From Symbiodinium natans (taxonomy: Eukaryota; Sar; Dinophyceae; Suessiales; Symbiodiniaceae): 42,500 nt of DNA. The stretch covers positions 576,730 through 619,229 of the forward strand of contig CAJNDS010000435.1 of NCBI GenBank assembly GCA_905221605.1, in the 5' to 3' direction. The position numbers were made by a program, and so were the translations under genes. The notes beneath the pieces were generated by a model. It saw only the letters and a list, made by a program, of their open reading frames with translations, had not been told where the DNA came from and did not search any database. Every line of letters begins with the position of its first letter. Position 1 is the first letter of the stretch. Of this stretch, positions 36,494 to 42,500 are shown piece after piece.

Positions 36494-36803
36494 GTCTTGG
36501 GGTTTGGTGTCCCAAAGGTAGGGCTTGGGGCTTAGGGGGGTTTTAGGGTTCAGGTGTCAATAGGCGTCTGGCTTCAAGACGCAAAAGCAAAAGCAAAAGT
36601 AGGGTACTCCCAAAACAGAGTTACCCACAATAGTACCCGAGATACCTGCGGCTGCGGATCTAGGCACAAGTTCCAAAGCCCTAAACCCTAAACCCTAAAC
36701 CCTGCTTCGCAATTTATGACTTGTTGGTTTGGGGTTCAGAGCTTGAAAATCATTTCAAGGGTTTAGGGTTTGAGGACGCCCTAACTACCGCAAAACCTAA
36801 CAG

Positions 36804-36843
36804 CGATGGGTCTCTGCAGAGTCGCGGTGGCCTTCACCGGGCT
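36804..36843 (+). CDS. Putative short exon, possibly ankyrin-like
   Basis: After ACCTAACAG^ the frame DGSLQSRGGLHRA ends at CGGGCT^GTTCGT. D-G-x-x-x-S-x-G-G-L-H-R-A resembles an ankyrin start. Leaves phase 0, fitting 36976. Confidence 0.35.
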
Positions 36844-36975
36844 GTTCGTTTTAGGGCTTAGGGGTTGAGGGGTTTAGGGCTTACAAGTAGGGCTTATAGG
36901 GCTTGTAGGCTTTAGGTTTTCAAGACCCCAGAACCCTAAACCCGTGGAAACCCTAAAGCCCGGAACCCTGCCAAG

Positions 36976-37035
36976 CAGCGGGGAACCCAGGTTTGGATCA
37001 GCGCGGTTCAAGTGGAACAACAGGCGGCTCGCAGG
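36976..37035 (+). CDS. Putative internal exon bracketed by arrays
   Basis: After CCTGCCAAG^ the frame QRGTQVWISAVQVEQQAAR, exactly 20 codons, ends at TCGCAGG^GTTTAGGG. Confidence 0.47.
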
Positions 37036-37078
37036 GTTTAGGGTTTAGGGGGGCTAAGCCCCCATTTTTTGAACGAAG

Positions 37079-37190
37079 TCTATCTGTGATTGTGATATAC
37101 GTCAGCACTGGCGTGCCTCTCTCTCCCCCCCTTTGTTCTGTGGGTCTTCAATTAGGGGCATTAAGCTCTTACGGTCTGACCATGGTGGAG
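37079..37190 (+). CDS. Putative internal exon, product unknown
   Basis: After TGAACGAAG^ the frame SICDCDIRQHWRASLSPPLF continues CGSSIRGIKLLRSDHGG to a consensus donor GGTGGAG^GTGAGG. The competing minus-strand and + frame ORFs here look less protein-like. Confidence 0.45.
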
Positions 37191-37498
37191 GTGAGGGGAG
37201 GGGGCTTAAAGCCCATAAACTAGGGGGGTTTGTATGGCCGTAGTCGTTTTGGGTCTTCCGCAGTGCTGCAGCAGCCATATAGGATATACCGCACAGCTGT
37301 TTTGTTCTTTCGTGTCCCTGAGTCCTACAATCCAAACCCTATAGACAGAACACGTGAGCACCTTTGACTGGTTGGAGCCTTAACCGCTTGTGAAGGGTTG
37401 GTTTTGGGAATTTAGGGTCATTGCCTTGGGCGCTAGGGCTCAAGGTGTCATCATGGCTTGGGGGTCCTAATCGACACCCTTCAAAGGCAAAAGACGTG

Positions 37499-38012
37499 AA
37501 ACCACAGAAGGCCGCATCAGCCGCAGCAGCGGCAACAACAGAAACAACGGCAACAACCGCAACACCGGCGAAGACGACGACGACGACGGCGGCGGCGACG
37601 ACGACGACGACGACGGACGATGTCGACGACCACCACGACAACCACCACGACGACCATCACCACGACCACCACCAGGACCACCACAGCTGCTGACGTGAGG
37701 CTTAGTTCGAACTTATCTCGGCTCTGGGTAGTTGGGGTGCAGGTGGTGCCCAGAATTTTAGTCCGTGCCACAGCCATAGCCATGAACAAAGAGCGTGCAA
37801 GGCTGTGCTGGGGCACCGACTTTCACAGGGACGTGCTCAACAACAAGGACCTTAATGCCTCAACCTGGGTGGTGTTTAGGTTCAGTATATGTCTTGTGTC
37901 TGAGATCACTTCCGGAGTGATGACAATCGGAGGTTCATGGCCCAGGGTTGCACGCCAAACGCTGCAACTCCTCAACCTGAAGTTCCCTAAAACCCTAAAC
38001 CCTGAACCCTAA
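37499..38012 (+). CDS. Low-complexity Q/R/T-rich ORF with non-repetitive tail
   Basis: A continuous + frame of about 170 codons. It first translates an impure trinucleotide tract (37505-37690) as Gln-rich, poly-Arg and poly-Thr blocks. It then continues ADVRLSSNLSRLWVVGVQVV, RATAIAMNKERARLCWGTDF and NASTWVVFRFSICLVSEITS before CCCTAAA-like sequence. The tail may be a genuine exon. Alternative frames give Ala/Thr/Asp/His runs. Confidence 0.45.
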
Positions 38013-38039
38013 AACCCTGACGAAACCCTAAAACCCAAA

Positions 38040-38400
38040 AAGGCTGAACCCCCCAACTACCCTAAAGTCTGGAGCCCTTGGCCCCAGATACTTAAGAATC
38101 TGGTTCAGCTTTCAGGAAATTAGTGTCTCGCCTGGGACAATGCCTCACTCAAAAGGCTTCAGGCTTCAGGCTTAGGGTTTGGGGTTTAGGGTCTAGGGTC
38201 CAGAGTTGATCTAGCATGTCGAGTTGACTATGGGCTTCAGGTACAGCACCAATACCCCAAAAAGGTTTCAAACCCCAAGGGTCCATGTACCTTATCATTA
38301 CATACTTGGGCCACAAAGTCCCTACACATCAAGTACTTTAAGGCCCAAGTATTCCCTAATTAGGTACCCGAAACCCTAAACTCTAAACCCTAAGCCCTAA
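38040..38400. other. Intron-like region with weak islands
   Basis: Possible open island at 38066-38125 (VWSPWPQILKNLVQLSGN), CTTTAGG-like units near 38170-38205, then unique sequence and CCCTAAA-like units (38370-38402). Confidence 0.4.
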
Positions 38401-38617
38401 ACCCTTACAGAGCCTTCAGCCTGGCCTCCGCCACCCTGAGTCCGCGCCCGAGCCCTGCAGAATCCTGAGAGCCCTGCAACCTCCAGCCCAGACCCCCAAG
38501 CCCTAAACGCTGTCTAGGGTTTAGGGTTGAGGGTTTAGGGTTTAGGGTTCAGGGTTTGGGGTTTAGGGTTTGGATCCCTATACCCCTCATCCCTAAGCCC
38601 GAAATACTCTTCCTCAG

Positions 38618-38688
38618 TTTGCGGCATCATTCCTCAGGAGGAGGAGGTCCTGGAACAGCTGGAGAAAGGAGCCACACAGGGCTTGAGG
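38618..38688 (+). CDS. Ankyrin-like exon (putative)
   Basis: After CTCTTCCTCAG^ the frame CGIIPQEEEVLEQLEKGATQ then GL ends at TTGAGG^GTTTAGGG. EEEVLEQLEKGAT matches the second helix and G-A turn of an ankyrin repeat, like EEEVVEILLKAG at 18651. Confidence 0.52.
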
Positions 38689-38713
38689 GTTTAGGGCGGT
38701 TGCGGGGATTCAG

Positions 38714-38745
38714 GCGTTAAAGCTCTCTAAAATACATGCAAACTC
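38714..38745 (+). CDS. Putative short exon, product unknown
   Basis: After GGATTCAG^ the frame ALKLSKIHANS ends at AAACTC^GTATTC. In phase with 38688. Confidence 0.32.
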
Positions 38746-38829
38746 GTATTCCAAGGATGGTTCCCTTTAAGCCGCTCTTAAGATATCCTCAGGGACAGCC
38801 CAACCCGCTAGATCCGTAACCTTAACCCC

Positions 38830-39100
38830 ATAACCCTCTAACTCTCTAAATCTCTAAAACCTTCAACCCTTGAACCCCAGAACCTTACAACCCAATCTAT
38901 GCCCCTACAACCCTACGACCCTCATTATAACCCTATATCCGTACAAGCCTTGAACCCTACCTATGACACTACAACCCTACAATTCTATAACCCTATCACC
39001 CTATAACCCTACAATCCTATAGCACGACAACCCTATAACCCTATAACCCTATAATCCTATACCCTAACACCCTTAAACCCTATAACCCTAAAACCTTCGC
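38830..39100. repeat. Degenerate CCCTATAA-like tract
   Basis: About 250 bases of decayed ACCCTATAACCCTACAA units, a possible worn relative of the 9-mer arrays. No gene. Confidence 0.6.
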
Positions 39101-39164
39101 TTCCCTGAGGGGCTCCCTAAGCGTCCCTACAGAGCCGAGCAAACCAGAGGGCACTGCCTCGCGG

Positions 39165-39520
39165 GTCCAAGCTAAGGGTTTAGGGTTTTGGGTTTTGGGG
39201 TGGTAGCGTGGTGTTTTTGTTTCTTTGTTTGGTGGGGGGGGGGGATTTGGAGGTTTTGGGTTGTGGGGTGCAGGGTTTCGTTTAGGGTGACAAAACCCTA
39301 AATGGCTTTCGGTATGAGACTTTCGTGCCAGGGCAAGCGCGCCTGGAGGACCGACGCTTGGCCGTCGGCTAGCGGGGCCAGAGCTCTAGGAATGATGGGG
39401 TCGCGGGAGGGGGTGGGGGGGTTTAGGGTATAGTTTTGTGGAGTTTAGGGTTCAAGGGTCTTTCGGAAACAGGGCTTACCGGGTATAGGAGCCGACACCC
39501 CCGGAGACAGAGTAGTCGTT
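39165..39520. other. G-rich intron-like region
   Basis: G-rich sequence with a G run (39234-39244) and a weak island at 39332-39363 (QARLEDRRLA). No firm gene. Confidence 0.4.
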
Positions 39521-39522
39521 AG

Positions 39523-39636
39523 GTTCACCCCCCGACCTTGAGCCATGAGTTTGAAGTCTCTAAATTCGAAACACATCGTGCTCGTCTTGGCCGAGATGGG
39601 CTCATAAGGGAAATGTGGGGTAAAATTTGGGAACAG
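39523..39636 (+). CDS. Putative internal exon, product unknown
   Basis: After AGTCGTTAG^ the frame VHPPTLSHEFEVSKFETHRA then RLGRDGLIREMWGKIWEQ is exactly 38 codons, ending at GGGAACAG^GTATTC. A well-balanced charged sequence with consensus boundaries. Confidence 0.52.
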
Positions 39637-39671
39637 GTATTCTGATCATCTACAAGTTCGGGATTAGTTAG

Positions 39672-39827
39672 GACTGCGGGATTCCATGCTATCCCCAGCC
39701 CAACTGCTCCCGACTGGCAACCAGACTTGAGGGAAACACGGCGCATTTCCAGACATGATTGGCATGAGGCCAAAAACCCGAAACCTTTAATTCCTAACAC
39801 CCCTACATCCTGCTGCATACGAAAAGG
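39672..39827 (+). CDS. Putative internal exon ending at an array
   Basis: After GGATTAGTTAG^ the frame TAGFHAIPSPTAPDWQPDLR then ETRRISRHDWHEAKNP runs to GAAAAGG^GTTTAGGG. The last third resembles decayed CCCTAAA translation, so the true end may be earlier. Confidence 0.42.
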
Positions 39828-39897
39828 GTTTAGGGTTTAGGGTTTAGGGTTTAGGGTTTAGGGTTTAGGGTTTAGGGTTTAGGGTTTAGGGTTTAGG
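39826..39897. repeat. TTTAGGG array
   Basis: Ten perfect units, plus three more after a short break (39903-39924). Confidence 0.95.
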
Positions 39898-39972
39898 ATG
39901 CTTTAGGGTTTAGGGTTTAGGGTTTTCTGTTCTGAGGTTTCTTAGGCTCTTTGGGTTCCTGTAGCAGCTTAG

Positions 39973-40035
39973 GCTTTGCCTACACCACGAAGTACGAAGG
40001 AAAGGCAGCTGCCGGTGGTCTCGACTCGAGCGAGG
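39973..40035 (+). CDS. Putative internal exon, product unknown
   Basis: After GCAGCTTAG^ the frame LCLHHEVRRKGSCRWSRLER ends at GCGAGG^GTTGAG; the frame remains open to 40113. Confidence 0.42.
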
Positions 40036-40140
40036 GTTGAGGGAGTTGGGGGTATTTGCGAGTGCTCCGTCCTCTCACCTTCTTGAAAGGGTTCTGAAGT
40101 CGGGTCTAGAAGGGTAAAAACGTATGTAAGGGCTCCCCAA

Positions 40141-40202
40141 CGAAGGGCCCATAACGCCCATACCAATGGCCCATGTAGCTACCTGAAGAGAGACTGTGAC
40201 CG
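40141..40202. repeat. Family E short repeat, copy 2
   Basis: Matches 33057-33142 over GGCCCATGTAGCTACCTGAAGA and flanking GGGCCCAT motifs. Confidence 0.5.
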
Positions 40203-40408
40203 GAACATCCTGAGAACCGCGCAAACCCCTACGCGCTCACGCCTACACAGCGCTGGATAAGAAGCCCGGTACTAGTATTTTCAGCCCGCCCCTCAAATTG
40301 TTTTGAAGCATAGCCCCACATCCTGAGGGTACTCACATCTTGTTTCTTACATCCTTTACCCGAGCAAGCTCAAGGGGCTGGCCTCTTAATACTTAAATCA
40401 GTCTTGAG

Positions 40409-40462
40409 GAAATTGGGCTTCGAGGGTCCAAGTCTCATTTCTTCAAGAAGCAAGAAGCGAAA
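40409..40462 (+). CDS. Putative internal exon with consensus donor
   Basis: After CAGTCTTGAG^ the frame EIGLRGSKSHFFKKQEAK is exactly 18 codons, ending at GCGAAA^GTGAGC. Confidence 0.43.
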
Positions 40463-40783
40463 GTGAGCCCCTCATTTGCTTAGTCCCCTTTTGGAGAGCG
40501 CCCTGGAATTCTCAATTCGGTACTCTGCGTTCTTTCGCACTTTCGTGTATCAGCCCTCGGCCGGGCCCTTCATGATTCTTAACCCAAGTCGTAAAAGTTA
40601 AACCCTAAACCCTAAATACGTTTGCTCAAGCGGTGCTGTCGTGTAGGAAATCCTGAACAGTTCAGGGTCGTGCTTTGGGATAATTTTAGATTTCCCTTCT
40701 TTCCCTTTGAAGGGAACCTATTCATAAATTATTTTTATTAAAGGGCTTTAAAGCTCCACTCAGCGAACCTCAAAGCCTGCCAG

Positions 40784-40864
40784 GCGCAAATCTGCACTGG
40801 CTTGGCGATCCACCTCGCGGCAAGCCGAGGGCACACCCCACTGGCCAGCGCCCCAGGACCTTGG
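40784..40864 (+). CDS. Ankyrin-repeat exon (putative)
   Basis: After GCCTGCCAG^ the frame AQICTGLAIHLAASRGHTPL then ASAPGPW is exactly 27 codons, ending at CCTTGG^GTTTAA. LAIHLAASRGHTPL is close to the canonical ankyrin L-H-L-A-A-x-x-G-H core. Confidence 0.6.
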
Positions 40865-40965
40865 GTTTAAGGCTTTTAGGTGGTGGGGTCAGCGTTTGGC
40901 GTCCTAGACCCCAAATCCGAGGACCAATCGCAGAGTAAACCGGGACCCTTCCCCAACTTCAAGTT

Positions 40966-41280
40966 ATGTTCTGGAATTTACCCCCACTCTTAACTATTCC
41001 TGGCCCTGAAGACCCCAAAACAAAGGTTTACACAGATTCAAAAATAAAACGGCATAATGGCTTCTCGCACTTCGAAACACCAAAAAGTTCCCAGGCTACA
41101 AATTACCCTTGTTGGGTCGAGGAGAATCCTGTCTACGGCATGTTTCAGGCTGCCTCAAGGGGCCAACCTCAAAGACAATTCTGTAGCCTATTCTTCAACC
41201 CCTGGAACTGCAACACCTAAACCCGAAAGCCCTGAAGGCCTAAATCCTAAAACCCTACAACGCTACGAAACCGCAAGGGC
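40966..41280 (+). CDS. Two overlapping + frames, one ankyrin-like
   Basis: Frame 1 (40966-41220) reads ETPKSSQATNYPCWVEENPV; frame 2 (from 41057) reads QITLVGSRRILSTACFRLPQ then GANLKDNSVAYSSTP. GANLKD...STP fits an ankyrin boundary. The likely exon inside is 41149-41182 (see separate entry). Confidence 0.4.
41149..41182 (+). CDS. Ankyrin-like short exon (putative)
   Basis: After GGCATGTTTCAG^ the frame LPQGANLKDNS ends at AATTCT^GTAGCC. L-P-Q-G-A-N-L-K-D is a typical helix end and turn of an ankyrin repeat. Confidence 0.45.
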
Positions 41281-41283
41281 TTA

Positions 41284-41460
41284 GGGTTTATAGGGTTTAG
41301 GGTTTATAGGTTTTATAGGGTTTATAGGGTTTATAGGGTTTATAGGGTTTATAGGGTTTATAGGGTTTATAGGGTGTATAGGGTTTATAGGGTTTATAGG
41401 ATTTATAGGGTTTATAGGGTTTATAGGGTTTATAGGGTTTGTAGGGTTTATAGGGTTTAG
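41284..41460. repeat. TTTATAGGG 9-mer array
   Basis: About nineteen units of TTTATAGGG with a few variants, the complement of the array at 27127-27262. It is the G strand, so it would be the 5' side of an intron. Confidence 0.95.
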
Positions 41461-41482
41461 GGTTTAGGGTGTGGTACAGGAA

Positions 41483-41656
41483 GCATGTTAAGGGGCATAA
41501 GGAGGGACCCCTAGAAGGGGCCCTTAACCTTATTCCCCTATATAATCCCTACATATACCATTATATGGGGCCCTCAATCTTATTCCCCTCTATAACCCCT
41601 ACATGTACCTTATATAGTCCATATGTATGGGTCCCTCCTTTAGTCGCTTAAGCATG
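41483..41656. mobile_element. Family G inverted-repeat element with internal duplication
   Basis: Ends GCATGTTAAGGGGCATAAGG and GGTCCCTCCTTTAGTCGCTT...AAGCATG pair over about 28 bases with mismatches. The centre carries two about 48-base tandem copies beginning GGGCCCTTAACCTTATTCCC and GGGCCCTCAATCTTATTCCC. No coding capacity. Confidence 0.75.
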
Positions 41657-41805
41657 ACGAGGCAGCCTGCCCCATCAGCTCAGCTCAAGAATGCTTGCCT
41701 CGTTCTTCTTTCTTGCTATGCCCTCGTTTGATCGGACGCACAGCAATATATTTAAAACAAGTTTTGTTAGGGCCATGATGAAGCCTTAAACAGGTCTCAG
41801 AAATT

Positions 41806-41927
41806 CATATGGGGTTTACGAAAATTAGGGGACCCCTATAATAGCTTATATTGAGGACAAGAAGGCAATATATGGTCGGCATAATTACGAGTAGTGTTCC
41901 CTTATGGCCCCTTTATAATTATACTTT
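41806..41927. repeat. Family C fragment joined to a family D copy
   Basis: CATATGGGGTTTACGAAAAT at 41806 matches family C. TATGGTCGGCATAATTACGA...TTCCCTTATGGCCCC at 41871-41923 matches family D. Confidence 0.5.
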
Positions 41928-42017
41928 GGGATGTTCCCCCTTGTACTAACAGTCCTTAGTAGGGATGATAGTCGGGGGTTCCCTATGAAGGACTGTTAGT
42001 AGAAGGGGGAACATTCC
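41928..42017. mobile_element. Family A element, intact hairpin
   Basis: Terminal inverted repeats of about 30 bases with two mismatches (GGGATGTTCCCCCTTGTACT left; AGAAGGGGGAACATTCC right). It is the best-preserved family A copy, about 90 bases, without an array. Confidence 0.8.
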
Positions 42018-42034
42018 AAATTATACTATAAGAA

Positions 42035-42112
42035 CCCCCCCCCCCCCCCCCCCACAAAAGCCTATTCTAATTTGAAGTAATATCGCAACCACCCCCCCCC
42101 CCCCCCCCCCCC
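42035..42112. repeat. Paired poly-C tracts
   Basis: C19 at 42035-42053 and C21 at 42092-42112, separated by 38 bases. Such runs are prone to length errors. Confidence 0.9.
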
Positions 42113-42143
42113 ATGTGTTGCACCTTGGGGTTTCGGGCGGGGC

Positions 42144-42226
42144 TTCGGCCCCTAAACCCCAAACCCTAAACCCTAAACCCTAAACCCTAAACCTAAACCC
42201 TAAACCCTAAACCCTAAACCCTAAAC
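42144..42226. repeat. CCCTAAA array
   Basis: About eleven units immediately 5' of the ankyrin exon at 42231. Confidence 0.95.
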
Positions 42227-42230
42227 CAAG

Positions 42231-42282
42231 GTGGAGGCGCTCTTAGACCGGCAGGCTGACGTGGAGAGCAACCTGGCTCTGG
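42231..42282 (+). CDS. Ankyrin-repeat exon (putative)
   Basis: After CTAAACCAAG^ the frame VEALLDRQADVESNLAL ends at GGCTCTGG^GGTTTAGG. V-E-A-L-L-D-R-x-A-D-V is a textbook ankyrin second helix and turn. CCCTAAA lies 5 bases upstream and TTTAGGG starts at its end. This is the clearest example of the array-exon-array unit. Confidence 0.6.
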
Positions 42283-42285
42283 GGT

Positions 42286-42395
42286 TTAGGGTCTGGGGGG
42301 ATTTGGGGTTTAGGGTTGAGGGTTTAGGGTTTAGGGGTTTAGGGTTTAGGGGTTTAGGGTTTAGGGTTCAGGGTTTAGGGTTTAGGGTTTGGGGG
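42286..42395. repeat. TTTAGGG array with variants
   Basis: TTTAGGG and TTTAGGGG units with TTGAGGG and TTTGGGG variants, downstream of the ankyrin exon. Confidence 0.9.
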
Positions 42396-42500
42396 TTCAG
42401 GGCTTGTTAGGTGTAGCGACTTTGAGGTTGTTGCAAGTTTTCTTCCTTGTGAGAAGTAGCAGGTACACTGTTTAAAACCCTGCGGCAACCAAGTTTACTC

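Noticed and set aside
37339-37816. Minus-strand ORFs of Val/Ala/Arg/Cys runs
   Set aside because: Translations of the trinucleotide tract in other frames; no non-repetitive sequence of interest.
1-42500. Window is a chromosome end or subtelomere
   Set aside because: Array orientation alternates dozens of times and unique islands lie between all arrays; a true end would show one orientation running to the terminus.
1-42500. rRNA or tRNA genes
   Set aside because: No recognisable rRNA core or tRNA cloverleaf with TTCGANNC-type arm was found by eye; a tRNAscan or covariance search would be needed to exclude them.

Overview
The window looks like nuclear DNA of a eukaryote whose telomere-type repeat is TTTAGGG. 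A dinoflagellate (Symbiodiniaceae-like) is the best fit, with a related alveolate as the alternative. The reasons are the pervasive TTTAGGG/CCCTAAA blocks, the absence of any long intact ORF or bacterial operon structure, short coding-like islands bounded by GT-AG (occasionally GC-AG) signals, and repeated ankyrin-like fragments, all on the + strand. The organism is inferred; no rRNA, tRNA or spliced-leader gene was recognised to fix it.

The architecture repeats from end to end. A short unique island (about 50-250 bases) usually has a C-rich array (CCCTAAA and variants) upstream on the + strand and a G-rich array (TTTAGGG and variants) downstream. I read this as a split gene, or several tandem genes, on the + strand, with introns that begin in TTTAGGG arrays and end in CCCTAAA arrays. 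Many islands end exactly where the array supplies a donor, G^GTTTAGGG. Ankyrin-like fragments occur near 18.2-19.1, 19.9, 33.3, 34.1, 38.6, 40.8, 41.15 and 42.2 kb. The best local model is 18219-19081, where consecutive GT-AG joins keep phase and rebuild ankyrin repeats across exon boundaries.

Region by region: 0.5-18 kb holds many candidate exons of unrecognised product between large arrays. 18.2-20 kb holds the clearest ankyrin exons and an 88-bp near-perfect palindrome around a tiny island. 20.4-20.9 kb holds an ORF of different codon use. 20.9-26 kb holds further candidate exons. 26-27.7 kb is mostly repeat. 27.8-33.5 kb is array-poor, with several longer coding-like islands and a possible gene end near 30.3 kb. 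33.5-36.1 kb is mostly repeat, a hairpin element and an AT-rich patch. 36.1-42.5 kb returns to exon islands, including a trinucleotide-repeat-rich ORF and the last ankyrin fragments.

Several short inverted-repeat (MITE-like) families recur. One of them (family B) carries GT at one end and AG at the other. Comparing copies with and without an array shows that telomere-type arrays were inserted into, or expanded inside, these elements at GGG-containing sites. Caution: in sequence of this composition a random 25-codon frame stays open perhaps a third of the time, so single exon calls are weak. The support lies in the collective pattern, the ankyrin motifs and the longer islands. Arrays were delimited by eye.
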